Assembly (NCBI RefSeq): GCF_003002065.1 | Contig: NZ_PVZG01000034.1 | Coordinates: forward strand, 1 to 45,338 | Length of the DNA stretch: 45,338 nucleotides | Source: Pseudosporangium ferrugineum | Lineage (GTDB): Bacteria > Actinomycetota > Actinomycetes > Mycobacteriales > Micromonosporaceae | Direction: 5' to 3' | Shown: piece by piece, positions 17,797 through 28,765 of the stretch | Numbering within the stretch: the first letter of the stretch is position 1 | Layout: the number at the start of each line of letters is the position of its first letter | The notes under the pieces: generated by a model | What the model was told of the DNA's origin: nothing | Seen by the model: the letters and a program-made list of their open reading frames with translations, nothing else | The model's database searches: none | Translations under genes and position numbers: made by a program

Positions 17797-18654
17797 ATGA
17801 CCGTTCGTGCCCCGCTCACCCCGGGAAAGCTCTCGCCATGGCGGGCGGTGCCGCCGCAGATCGCCCGCCCCGAGTACGTCGGCAAGAAGCGCCCGAAAGA
17901 GTGGCGTGGCTCGCACGTGCAGACGCCGGAGACGATCGAGAAGATGCGGCTCGCCTCGCGCCTCGCCGCGCAGGCCACCCAGCTCGCCGGGGAGCACTGC
18001 AAGCCCGGGGTCACCACCGACGAGATCGACCGGGTGGTGCACGAGTTCCTGGTCGACAACGGCGCCTACCCGTCGACGCTGGGTTACAAGGGTTTCCCCA
18101 AGTCGTGCTGCACGTCGCTCAACGAGGTCATCTGCCACGGGATCCCGGACAGCACGGTGCTCGAGGACGGCGACATCGTCAACGTCGACGTCACCGCGTA
18201 CATCGGCGGCGTGCACGGCGACACGGACGCGACCTTCTGCGTCGGTGAGGTGAGCGAGGAGGCGCGGCTGCTCGTCGAGCGCACCCACGAGGCGATGATG
18301 CGGGGCATCCGCGCGGTCGCTCCCGGGCGGCGGATCAACGCTATCGGGCGGGTGATCGAGGCGTACGCGCGCCGCTTCGGCTACGGGGTGGTCCGCGACT
18401 TCACCGGCCACGGCATCGGCGAGACGTTCCACAGCGGGCTCTACGTGCCGCACTACGACAACCCGCGGCTCGACACCGTGATGGAGCCCGGCATGACCTT
18501 CACCATCGAGCCGATGATCACCCTCGGCACCCACGAGTACGAGATGTGGAGCGACGGCTGGACCGTCGTCACGAAGGACCGGAAGTGGACGGCGCAGTTC
18601 GAGCACACGCTGGTGGTGACGGAGGACGGCTACGAGATCCTGACGCTCCCGTGA
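17797..18654 (+). CDS. map: type I methionine aminopeptidase
   Basis: A 285-residue enzyme that removes the initiator methionine from nascent proteins in the cytosol. The pita-bread fold landmarks are visible: CTSLNEVICHGIPD, the metal-binding aspartates in VNVDVTAY and GDTDATF, FTGHGIGETFH, MTFTIEPM and the final Glu in AQFEHTLVV. The roughly 40-residue N-terminal extension with PPQIARPEYVGKK is typical of one of the actinobacterial Map paralogues and may contact the ribosome. Another map copy near secY would be expected elsewhere in the genome. The stop overlaps the start of the next gene (GTGA). Confidence 0.95.
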   Translation: MTVRAPLTPGKLSPWRAVPPQIARPEYVGKKRPKEWRGSHVQTPETIEKMRLASRLAAQATQLAGEHCKPGVTTDEIDRVVHEFLVDNGAYPSTLGYKGFPKSCCTSLNEVICHGIPDSTVLEDGDIVNVDVTAYIGGVHGDTDATFCVGEVSEEARLLVERTHEAMMRGIRAVAPGRRINAIGRVIEAYARRFGYGVVRDFTGHGIGETFHSGLYVPHYDNPRLDTVMEPGMTFTIEPMITLGTHEYEMWSDGWTVVTKDRKWTAQFEHTLVVTEDGYEILTLP

Positions 18655-19346
18655 CGGCCGTCGAGCACCACCACGCCGACGTCTCCGGCGGCTGGCTGCG
18701 GGCGGCCACCTTCGGCGCGATGGACGGGCTGGTGACCAACATCGCCCTCATCGCCGGGGTGGGCGGCGGCGGGGTCACCCGGCACACCCTCGTCCTCACC
18801 GGGGTGGCCGGCCTGGTCGCCGGGGCGATCTCCATGGGCCTCGGCGAGTACACCAGCGTGCGCACCCAGAACGACCAGGTCGCGGCGGAGCTCGACAAGG
18901 AGCTGCGCGAGCTGCGGGACAACCCGGAGGGCGAGGCCGCCGAGCTGGTCGAGATGTGGACCGCGCGCGGCCTGCCCGAGGGACTGGCCCGCGAGGTCGC
19001 CGACGTGCTCAAGCGCAACCCGGAGCAGGCGCTGCGGGTGCACGCGCAGGAGGAGCTCGGCGTCGTGCCGGACGAGCTGCCCAGCCCCTGGACGGCGGCG
19101 TTCTCCTCGTTCGTGTGCTTCTCGATCGGGGCGGTGGTGCCGCTGCTCACGTATCTCCTGGGCTTCGACAGCCTGGCGCTGGCGCTGGGGGTCGGCGGCC
19201 TGGGCCTCTTCGCCGCCGGGGTGCTCGTGGCCCGCTTCACCGGCCAGGGCTGGCTGCGCAGCGGGACGCGGCAACTGCTGCTGGGTGCGGCCGCCGCCGG
19301 CGCCACGTACCTGATCGGCGCCCTGATCGGGGTGGGCGTCTCCTAG
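18651..19346 (+). CDS. VIT1/CCC1-family membrane transporter
   Basis: A 231-residue integral membrane protein of the vacuolar iron transporter family. The first helix carries FGAMDGLVTNIALIAGV and is followed by GLVAGAISMGLGEYTSVRTQ, the metal-site signatures. A charged cytosolic helical region (about residues 75-145) precedes three C-terminal helices. Family members export ferrous iron or manganese from the cytosol. It is translationally coupled to map by a GTGA overlap, although no functional link is obvious. Its end overlaps the opposing nucleotidyltransferase-like gene by 4 bp. Confidence 0.88.
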   Translation: MTAVEHHHADVSGGWLRAATFGAMDGLVTNIALIAGVGGGGVTRHTLVLTGVAGLVAGAISMGLGEYTSVRTQNDQVAAELDKELRELRDNPEGEAAELVEMWTARGLPEGLAREVADVLKRNPEQALRVHAQEELGVVPDELPSPWTAAFSSFVCFSIGAVVPLLTYLLGFDSLALALGVGGLGLFAAGVLVARFTGQGWLRSGTRQLLLGAAAAGATYLIGALIGVGVS

Positions 19347-20056
19347 CCCTCGAACAGGGCCGCGAGCGTGCCGTCGACCGGGCGGCCGCGGGCGGTCAGG
19401 TCGCCGGCCTGGGCCTTCAGCACCGCGCCGAGCTCGGTCATGTCGGCGCCGGCCAGGCCGGTGCGGCGGACGGCGTCGGCGCGGTTGCGGAAATACGTGC
19501 GGCTGAGCAGGCCGGCGACCATCGCGGCGTGCAGGCGGGCCTCGGCCATCAGCACCAGGGCGGCGTCGGTCTCGTACCACTCGGCCAGGCGTACCGCGCG
19601 GGCGTGCGCGGCGGACGCGACGCACCAGTTGCGCCGGGCCAGCGCGCTGAACTCGCCGGGCCGGGTCTCGGCGAGCCTGGCCAGGTGGCCGTCGCGCTGC
19701 GTACCGAACCATCCACGAGGGTCGAACAGGTCGCGCACTGTGACGTACCGGTCGGCCTCCAGCGGCCACCGCGGCGTCAGTTCGCGGCTCCGGCGCAGGC
19801 CCTCGTCTCCGGTGGTCACCGCCAGGTCCACGAGGATGCCGTCGACCCGGCGCAGGGCCGGGCGGGGTCCGGCCCCGGGACGGTACGTGACGACGACCAG
19901 GTTCACGTCGCTGCTGTCGGTGTCGTCGCCGTGCGCCATCGACCCGTGCACGCCGATCGCCTGCACCTCGGCGGACCACCGCCGCAGGATGACGTCGCGC
20001 AACCGGGTGGCGAGGTGCCACCGCGGGTTGGCCAGGTCGTACTCCTCCTGCGACAC
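19343..20056 (-). CDS. nucleotidyltransferase-like protein, atypical active site
   Basis: A 237-residue protein with an N-terminal nucleotidyltransferase fold like aminoglycoside adenylyltransferases: GVHGSMAHGDDTDSSDVNL, then DGILVDLAV. A helical C-terminal half follows. In the family the motif is GS-x(n)-D-x-D, but here the second Asp is Asn (SDVN), which normally weakens metal binding. The enzyme may be inactive, or may rely on the remaining acidic residues. The start is GTG 20056; no strong ribosome site is seen. It converges on the VIT gene with a 4-bp overlap. A role in resistance cannot be claimed. Confidence 0.7.
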   Translation of the reverse strand: MSQEEYDLANPRWHLATRLRDVILRRWSAEVQAIGVHGSMAHGDDTDSSDVNLVVVTYRPGAGPRPALRRVDGILVDLAVTTGDEGLRRSRELTPRWPLEADRYVTVRDLFDPRGWFGTQRDGHLARLAETRPGEFSALARRNWCVASAAHARAVRLAEWYETDAALVLMAEARLHAAMVAGLLSRTYFRNRADAVRRTGLAGADMTELGAVLKAQAGDLTARGRPVDGTLAALFEG

Positions 20057-20099
20057 CGCTTGATTCTCGCCGTACGGGCGCGCCGGGGAAAGGCCCCGC

Positions 20100-20522
20100 T
20101 CAGGGCCGCCCGGGCCAGGCGAGCGTCGCCGGCGTGACCGCACCGAGGCGCCGCCAGCGGGCGGCCCGGACCGCGGCGTCGGTGAGGCCGCTCAGGGCGG
20201 TCGACCGGTCGCCGCCCTCGGTGACCGGGAGCACCGCCCGCCAGGCCTGCGCCACGCCGTCCTCCACCCGGATCGCCAGCTTCAGGGCGCTCGCCCGGTC
20301 GGTGACCTCGAACGGCAGGGCGTAACCGGCCGGGGCGGGCGCCGTGCTCGCCCGCAGCGCCGCCAGCTTCGTGACCAGCACGTCGCGGCGGGCCCGGTGG
20401 GCCGCCTCCGCCGCCCGCGCCTCGGTCCGCTCACCGCGGGCGGTCAGCCGCACCCCGAGGATTCCGTACGCGTAGATCGCCGCCTCCTCGGCCGCGAGGG
20501 CGGCGGCCAGCTGCGCGTTCAT
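20100..20522 (-). CDS. ferritin-like DUF4439 protein
   Basis: A 140-residue, all-helical protein. LAAEEAAIYAYGILGVRL and the later AEAAHRARRDVLVTKL are typical of the actinobacterial ferritin-like family found beside rimP. The paired Glu/His helices suggest a four-helix bundle; whether it binds metal is not known. Its ATG overlaps the stop of the lipoprotein gene upstream (ATGA), so the two are made together. Function unknown. Confidence 0.7.
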   Translation of the reverse strand: MNAQLAAALAAEEAAIYAYGILGVRLTARGERTEARAAEAAHRARRDVLVTKLAALRASTAPAPAGYALPFEVTDRASALKLAIRVEDGVAQAWRAVLPVTEGGDRSTALSGLTDAAVRAARWRRLGAVTPATLAWPGRP

Positions 20523-20953
20523 CGCAGAACCTCGGCGTGCGCGGCCCGTGCCGCGGCGATGGAGCCGGTCAGCGCCGCGCGGGCCGCCGGGGCCTTGCGG
20601 CAGGCGGCCGCGGCCGTCTTCTGCGCCACCTGCTCCGCCTTGCGCAGCGACTTCAGCGAGTACGCCGGACCGGGCGGCGCGCTCGGGGCGGTCGACGGGA
20701 GAGCGGCGCCGATGACCTTCGCCAACTCGGCGGCGTGGGCCCGGTGGTCGTCCGCGAGAGGGGTCAGCCGCGCCGCCAGCCGGGGCTCGGCGACAGCGGC
20801 GCGGTCGTACGCGGCGGCCAGCGCGACCGCCTCGTCCAGCAGGGGTTGCAGGGCGTCGGGAGCCGGGGGCGGCTCCGGATCGTCGTCGAAGAGCCCGCAT
20901 CCGGCGAGCGCGGAGACCCCGGCCGCCGTCCCCAGGAGCTGACGTCGTTTCAC
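20519..20953 (-). CDS. putative Tat-type lipoprotein
   Basis: A 144-residue protein starting with a twin-arginine segment KRRQLLGTAAG and a lipobox LAGC, so it is probably exported folded and lipid-anchored with the mature protein beginning at the Cys. The rest is Ala-rich and helical, with a periodic His/Glu pattern resembling the ferritin-like partner encoded next. GTG 20953 is the start. It is divergent from rimP; the shared 234-bp intergenic region holds promoters for both. Function unknown. Confidence 0.7.
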   Translation of the reverse strand: MKRRQLLGTAAGVSALAGCGLFDDDPEPPPAPDALQPLLDEAVALAAAYDRAAVAEPRLAARLTPLADDHRAHAAELAKVIGAALPSTAPSAPPGPAYSLKSLRKAEQVAQKTAAAACRKAPAARAALTGSIAAARAAHAEVLR

Positions 20954-21187
20954 ACTCGCCAGTCAACACCATGGGACCCGCCGGCCCTTCCGGTGGATCG
21001 GCCCCGTGCGGGCGTCGTTGACCTGCGCATAGCGCCCATTCGGTGCGGCGGCGGCCGGGCTGTCGCCGTGGCGCGTTACGCTCTGCGTCAGCCGCCGGGG
21101 AAATGCCCCCGGTGGCATGCCGGTGTTCCCGGTGAAGGCCGGCCGGCGGTCCGCATCCGCCGTTCTCGAGCAGAAGGGTTGGGCCCG

Positions 21188-21853
21188 ATGACGCAGCGTG
21201 GTCGTACCGGTGCCCGGCCGGCGAACCGCCGCCCCGGAAACCGGGGCCGGGACGCCTCCGCCGAGACGCCCGCGCCCGCTGCACCCCGGATCGACCTCGT
21301 GGCGGCCCGGGCCCGGGTCCGCACGGTGATCGAGCCGGTCGTGGCCGCCGCCGGGTTCGACCTCGAAGAGGTGAACCTGTCCCGCGCGGGCCGGCGCCAC
21401 CTGGTCCGGGTGCTGGTCGACGCCGACGGCGGCATCAGCCTGGACGACGTGGCCGTGGTCTCCCGCGAGATCTCCGCGGCGCTGGACGCGGCCGAGGAGG
21501 CCGGCGGCGAGGTGCTCGCGGGCGAGTATCAGCTCGAGGTCGGCTCGCCGGGCGTGGACCGGCCGCTCACCCTGCCCCGGCACTGGCGGCGCAACGTCAG
21601 CCGGCTCGTCACGGTGACCGCGGCGGGTCGTTCGGTGACCGGGCGCGTCACGGCCGCCGACGACGACGGCGTCACGCTCGACATCGACGGCAAGGGCGCC
21701 GCGTTCGGGTATGCCGATCTCGGGCCGGGCCGGGTGCAGATCGAGTTCAAGCGGCTCGACGAGGCGGTCTTCCCGGACGAGGACGAGGACGGGGACGACC
21801 CCGGCGACGATGAAGATGACGACGACGAGGATGGGGAGGGCGAGGACAAGTGA
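21188..21853 (+). CDS. rimP: ribosome maturation factor RimP
   Basis: A 221-residue protein needed for assembly of the 30S subunit. The conserved core runs from ARARVRTVIEPVVAAAGFDL through VLVDADGGISLDDV to LEVGSPGVDRPL, the family signature, followed by the SH3-like C-terminal domain. There is an N-terminal basic extension of about 35 residues and a very acidic C-terminal tail of Asp/Glu repeats, common in actinobacteria. ATG 21188 has AAGGG upstream. The stop overlaps the GTG of nusA, as in the usual rimP-nusA-infB operon. Confidence 0.95.
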   Translation: MTQRGRTGARPANRRPGNRGRDASAETPAPAAPRIDLVAARARVRTVIEPVVAAAGFDLEEVNLSRAGRRHLVRVLVDADGGISLDDVAVVSREISAALDAAEEAGGEVLAGEYQLEVGSPGVDRPLTLPRHWRRNVSRLVTVTAAGRSVTGRVTAADDDGVTLDIDGKGAAFGYADLGPGRVQIEFKRLDEAVFPDEDEDGDDPGDDEDDDDEDGEGEDK

Positions 21854-22866
21854 ACATCGACCTCGCGGCGCTGCGCGCCCTGGAGCGCGAGCGGGAGATC
21901 CCGTTCGAGACGATCCTCGCGGCGATCGAGACCGCACTGCTGACCGCGTACCGCCACACCGAGGGTGCCGAGAGCCACGCCCGGGTGGAGATCGATCGCA
22001 AGACCGGCACGGCCTCGGTGTTCGCGCAGGAGCTCGACCCCGACGGCACCGTGGCCCGGGAGTGGGACGACACGCCGCACGACTTCGGCCGGATCGCCGC
22101 GATGACCGCCAAGCAGGTCATCCTGCAGCGGCTGCGCGAGGCCACCGACGAGGCCCACTTCGGCGAGTACGCCGGCCGCGACGGTGACCTGGTCACCGGC
22201 ATCGTGCAGGCCGACGCCGCCCGGGCCGAGAAGGGCATCGTGATCGTCGACCTGGGCAAGCTCGAGGCGGTGCTGCCGCAGTCGGAGCAGGTCCCGGGCG
22301 AGTCGTACGACCACGGTTCCCGGATCAGGGCCATCGTGGTGCACGTCGCCAAGGGTTTCCGCGGCCCGCAGATCACGCTCTCCCGGTCGCACCCGGCGCT
22401 GGTGAAGAAGCTCTTCGCGCTCGAGGTGCCGGAGATCGCCGACGGGACCGTGGAGATCGCCGCGATCGCACGTGAGTCAGGTCACCGTACGAAAATCGCG
22501 GTCCGTTCCACCGTGCCCGGCGTCAACGCCAAGGGTGCCTGCATCGGCCCGATGGGCCAGCGGGTGCGGGCGGTCATGAGCGAGCTGCACGGCGAGAAGA
22601 TCGACATCATCGACTGGTCGGACGATCCCGCGCAGTTCGTCGGCTACGCCCTCTCGCCGGCGAAGGCCCTGCGTGTGGAGGTGGTGGACGCCGCCACGCG
22701 GACCGCCCGGGTGACCGTGCCGGACTTCCAGCTCTCCCTGGCCATCGGGCGCGAGGGGCAGAACGCCCGCCTCGCCGCCCGGTTGACCGGATGGCGCATC
22801 GACATCCGGCCCGACAACGAGCCCGCAGCGGCCGCGGAGCGGGATGCCGCCGAGACGGGAAGCTGA
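21850..22866 (+). CDS. nusA: transcription termination/antitermination factor NusA
   Basis: A 338-residue RNA polymerase-associated factor that modulates pausing, termination and antitermination. The N-terminal domain starts with NIDLAALRALEREREIPFE. It is followed by an S1 domain (GDLVTGIVQ...) and two KH domains with CIGPMGQRVRAVMSEL and LAIGREGQNARLAARL. The C-terminal acidic repeats of E. coli NusA are absent, as usual for actinobacteria. It starts at GTG 21850 inside the rimP stop. Confidence 0.97.
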   Translation: MNIDLAALRALEREREIPFETILAAIETALLTAYRHTEGAESHARVEIDRKTGTASVFAQELDPDGTVAREWDDTPHDFGRIAAMTAKQVILQRLREATDEAHFGEYAGRDGDLVTGIVQADAARAEKGIVIVDLGKLEAVLPQSEQVPGESYDHGSRIRAIVVHVAKGFRGPQITLSRSHPALVKKLFALEVPEIADGTVEIAAIARESGHRTKIAVRSTVPGVNAKGACIGPMGQRVRAVMSELHGEKIDIIDWSDDPAQFVGYALSPAKALRVEVVDAATRTARVTVPDFQLSLAIGREGQNARLAARLTGWRIDIRPDNEPAAAAERDAAETGS

Positions 22867-22918
22867 CCGGATACGCGGACCCCGCGTCCGAGGGGTAGAC
22901 TTTTCAGGGGTCGGCCCG

Positions 22919-23227
22919 GTGCGAACCTGCATCGGTTGTCGCGTACGCGTGCCGACCTCCCAATTACTGCGGTTCGTCGCGGTGCGGGACGGGGTTGATC
23001 TCCGGCTCGTGCCCGATCCGGGCCGCCGACTGCCGGGTCGGGGAGCGCACCTGCATCCCGAGCCGGCCTGCTTAGCGCAGGCGGAGCGGCGTCGCGCCTT
23101 CGGGCGTGCGTTGCGTCTCACCGGTGTTGCTGACACCGTCTTGCTTGCCGAGCACATCCGCGCGGCTGTGCCGCCCGGAACAACCGATGACGAGGCGTCA
23201 GTGCCCCGTCACGACCCAGCAAGGTAG
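22919..23227 (+). CDS. YlxR-family RNA-binding protein
   Basis: A 102-residue small basic protein. VRTCIGCR at the N-terminus, PDPGRRLPGRGAHLHP and the Arg-rich RRRAFGRALR are the YlxR signature. The family is encoded between nusA and infB across Gram-positives; it is a nucleic-acid-binding protein reported to affect gene expression, with exact role unsettled. GTG 22919 is preferred because the conserved sequence begins there and AGGGG lies 9 nt upstream. Confidence 0.88.
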   Translation: MRTCIGCRVRVPTSQLLRFVAVRDGVDLRLVPDPGRRLPGRGAHLHPEPACLAQAERRRAFGRALRLTGVADTVLLAEHIRAAVPPGTTDDEASVPRHDPAR

Positions 23228-23287
23228 GACGACCGACATGAGCACACGATGAAGTCCCTGAAATGACCAGGCTTCAAGTGCAGGAGT

Positions 23288-23319
23288 GAGGTCGCTGCGG
23301 GTTTGGCTCGCACGACCTC
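23288..23319 (+). promoter_or_regulatory. hairpin in the infB leader
   Basis: GAGGTCG plus TGCGGG pairs with CTCGCA plus CGACCTC (13 pairs, one bulged C, one G-U) around the loop TTTGG. It ends 6 nt before the GAGGAG ribosome site of infB and has no T-tract. It could control IF2 translation or protect the mRNA; that is inference. Confidence 0.45.
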
Positions 23320-23334
23320 GAAGTGAGGAGTGCA

Positions 23335-26400
<3,066 letters not shown>

Positions 26401-26418
26401 CAGCCCCGGCCTGACGTC

Positions 26419-26455
26419 GGCCCCCGGTGCTCCGGCACCGGGGGCCGTTGTCTTT
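26419..26455 (+). terminator. intrinsic terminator after infB
   Basis: GGCCCCCGGTGC (26419-26430), loop TCCG, exact complement (26435-26446), then GTTGTCTTT. It ends the rimP-nusA-ylxR-infB transcript 10 nt before the next start codon. Confidence 0.88.
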
Positions 26456-26464
26456 ACTACTGGG

Positions 26465-27490
26465 ATGTCCCGCTACGCCCTGCTGCTCGCCCCGTCCGCC
26501 AACCGCGTCTACGCCGACCAGGCCGGCCGCCTCTCCCGGGCCGAACTCGCGGCGTTCTCCCCGGTGCTGTCCGGCCCCGTCGGAGACGTCGCGGAGACCA
26601 CCATCGGCGGCGTCGGCTACGTCACCTTCGAGGGCGATCTCGGGCCGCGGGACGTCGCGTACCTGTCCAACCTGTCGGCCGGCTACGCGCTCTTCGAACA
26701 GGTCGGCGAGGACCTGCTCCGGCCGGTCACGCTGACCCCGCTGGCCCGCTTCGACAGCGACCTGATCACCATCCCCAAGTACGCCGGCAAGACCAACGAG
26801 CAGTTCACCAAGCTCCTGCTCAACCTCACCCTCCTCGCGTCCGCGTCGGCACCCCGGATGCTCGACGGCCACCTCACCGTCGGCGACCCGCTCGCGGGCC
26901 GCGGCACCACGCTCAATCAGGCCCTCATGTACGGGTACGACGCCCTCGGCATCGAGATCGACGGCAAGGACGTGGAGGCGTACAAGCTGTTCCTGCAGAC
27001 CTGGCTGAAGCGCAAGCGGCTCAAGCACACCGCGGAGCTGGTTCCCGTACGCAGGCAGGGCCGCCGCGCCGCCCGCCGTCTGGAGGTGACGCTGGCGGCC
27101 AGCAAGGAGGACCACAAGGCGGGCGCGGTGCAGAAGGTGACCATGCTCCATACCGACACCACCCAGCTCGACGGCCTGCTCCGCCCGCACTGCGTGGACC
27201 TGCTGGTCGCGGACCTTCCGTACGGCGTGGCCCACGGCAGCTACGACGACGAGGGCGGCATGTCCCGCCGCCCGCTCGACCTGCTCGAACGGGCCGTGCC
27301 GTCGTGGCTGACGCTGCTGCGGCCGGGCGGGGCGCTCGGACTGTCCTGGAACACGAAGGTCGCGCGGCGCGAGCTGGCGGAGGACATCCTGATCGCCAAC
27401 GGGCTGGAGCTCGTGGCGCACGAGGACCTGAGCCACCGCGTCGACCAGGGCATCGAGCGCGACGTGGTGGTGGCGCGCAAGCCGGCCTGA
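26465..27490 (+). CDS. TRM11-like SAM-dependent methyltransferase
   Basis: A 341-residue putative RNA or DNA methyltransferase. The SAM-binding part has GDPLAGRGTTLNQALMYGYD (motif I) and the catalytic VADLPYG, a variant of the (D/N)PPY motif of amino-methyltransferases such as Trm11/TrmG10-type tRNA guanine-N2 enzymes. An N-terminal domain of about 110 residues precedes it and may bind RNA. Lys/Arg-rich residues 195-230 support nucleic-acid binding. ATG 26465 lies directly after the infB terminator with no ribosome site, again suggesting a leaderless start. The substrate is not known. Confidence 0.75.
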   Translation: MSRYALLLAPSANRVYADQAGRLSRAELAAFSPVLSGPVGDVAETTIGGVGYVTFEGDLGPRDVAYLSNLSAGYALFEQVGEDLLRPVTLTPLARFDSDLITIPKYAGKTNEQFTKLLLNLTLLASASAPRMLDGHLTVGDPLAGRGTTLNQALMYGYDALGIEIDGKDVEAYKLFLQTWLKRKRLKHTAELVPVRRQGRRAARRLEVTLAASKEDHKAGAVQKVTMLHTDTTQLDGLLRPHCVDLLVADLPYGVAHGSYDDEGGMSRRPLDLLERAVPSWLTLLRPGGALGLSWNTKVARRELAEDILIANGLELVAHEDLSHRVDQGIERDVVVARKPA

Positions 27491-27504
27491 CCGATGCCCG
27501 GGCC

Positions 27505-27600
27505 GTGCGGTGGCGGCTGCGGGTGGCGAGCCACGCAGCGCATCGCCCGCGCGCCGCCGCGCTCCGCGCGGGGACAGCGTGCGGTGGCGGCTGCGGGTGG
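27505..27600. repeat. 22-bp direct repeat pair
   Basis: An identical 22-bp sequence beginning GTGCGGTGGCGGCTGCGGGT occurs at 27505-27526 and 27579-27600, 74 bp apart, in the gap between the methyltransferase and the DUF503 gene. Confidence 0.75.
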
Positions 27601-27646
27601 TGGCTGCCGGGCGGGAAACTGGGCTGATCATGTCGGTGGGCGGGCG

Positions 27647-27652
27647 TACTCT
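27647..27652 (+). promoter_or_regulatory. candidate leaderless -10 box of the DUF503 gene
   Basis: TACTCT, 8 nt before ATG 27661; CTGATC (27624-27629) lies 17 bp further upstream as a weak -35 box. No ribosome site is seen. Confidence 0.4.
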
Positions 27653-27660
27653 GCTCGCTG

Positions 27661-27954
27661 ATGTACACCGAAACTGCGCTCTTCGACCTGCTTCTGCCCG
27701 GTGACTCGCGGTCGCTCAAGCAGAAGCGTTCCTATGTCCGGCCGATCATCGCCATGCTGCGGAAGTTCGAGGTCAGCGTCGCCGAGGTCGGGATGCACGA
27801 CCTGCACGGGAGGGCCCAGCTGGGGGTCGCGGTGGTGGCGGCCGAGCCGGCCCAGGCCCGGGCCGTCATCGACACCTGCGAGCACCAGGTGGCGGGGCGG
27901 CCGGAGATCGAGCTGCTGTCGGTCCGCCGCCGCCTCTACGGGGAGGACGACTGA
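27661..27954 (+). CDS. DUF503 (YlxP-like) protein
   Basis: A 97-residue protein with the DUF503 pattern: LLLPGDSRSLKQKRSYVRPI near the N-terminus, VAEVGMHDLHGRAQLGVAVV in the middle and a basic C-terminal end. The family (B. subtilis YlxP) is encoded between infB and rbfA in many bacteria; its role is unknown but its position suggests ribosome assembly or translation. The start is fixed by a -10 box 8 nt upstream. Confidence 0.88.
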   Translation: MYTETALFDLLLPGDSRSLKQKRSYVRPIIAMLRKFEVSVAEVGMHDLHGRAQLGVAVVAAEPAQARAVIDTCEHQVAGRPEIELLSVRRRLYGEDD

Positions 27955-28232
27955 CCGCGCCGCGCGGGGGCGGGCTGGCTCGGCTCGGCCTGCGCCTGAC
28001 CGGCTGAATGGGCGATGTGTCCTCGGTCGGGGTGTCGCTGTCGGGCGGGTGGCGCGAGCGGTGCTGTCGGACGACCGGTGATCTCCGCCTCGGCGGTGCG
28101 CGCCGCGGCCCAGGTGGTCGCGGGTGGTGCTGTGGGGGTGGCCTGCCCGGGAGCCGGCCGCGGGCGGGCCGGTGGGTGGGTCTCGGGGGCTGGGACGGAC
28201 CGGCGGAGCGTTCGGGGTGGGGCGGTCATGGG
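27955..28232. other. GC-rich spacer before rbfA, no gene
   Basis: G-rich degenerate sequence with open frames on both strands and no recognisable domain. It resembles the repeat spacers of the left part but lacks a clean period. I see no gene. Confidence 0.45.
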
Positions 28233-28238
28233 TAGGCT
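28211..28238 (+). promoter_or_regulatory. candidate rbfA promoter
   Basis: TTCGGG (28211-28216), 16 bp, TAGGCT (28233-28238). It would give a leader of about 50 nt that ends with GGAGGT, the rbfA ribosome site. The -35 box is weak. Confidence 0.35.
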
Positions 28239-28297
28239 CACTGCGTTGGGCGGGGGTTCGGTGCACCCCGTAGGCACGGTTGTCGGAGGTGGGCGAT

Positions 28298-28765
28298 ATG
28301 TCGGACCCGGCCAAGACGCGTCGGCACGCGGAGCGGGTGCGGGAGCTGGTGGCCTCGCTGGTGCGCGAGATCAAGGATCCCCGGCTCGGCATGGTGACGG
28401 TCACCGACGCCCGGATCACGGGTGACCTGCGGGACGCTCACGTGTATTACACCGTGCTCGGGGACGCTACCGAGCAGGCCTCCACCGCCGCGGCGCTGGA
28501 GAGTGCCAAGGGGATGCTGCGGTCGCGGGTCGGGCACGCGCTCGGGTTGCGGCACTCGCCGAGCCTGACGTTCGTGCTGGACAACGTGCAGGATCACGCC
28601 AAGGAGATCGACGACCTGCTCGCGGCCGCGCGGCACCGGGACGCCGAGGTGCAGCGGCTGGCCGCCGGGAAGCAGTATGCCGGCGATCCCGACCCGTACA
28701 AGTCCGAGGACGACGAGGACGACGACGAGGCGGACGAACGGGTCAGTGCCGAGGAGAAACGGTGA
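28298..28765 (+). CDS. rbfA: 30S ribosome-binding factor RbfA
   Basis: A 155-residue single-KH-domain protein that binds maturing 30S subunits and helps 16S rRNA 5'-end processing. MSDPAKTRRHAERVRELVAS, EIKDPRLGMVTVTDARIT and HALGLRHSPSLTFVLD are diagnostic. The C-terminal tail is very acidic (SEDDEDDDEADE). ATG 28298 follows a strong GGAGGT site. The stop overlaps the GTG of the next gene. Confidence 0.95.
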   Translation: MSDPAKTRRHAERVRELVASLVREIKDPRLGMVTVTDARITGDLRDAHVYYTVLGDATEQASTAAALESAKGMLRSRVGHALGLRHSPSLTFVLDNVQDHAKEIDDLLAAARHRDAEVQRLAAGKQYAGDPDPYKSEDDEDDDEADERVSAEEKR

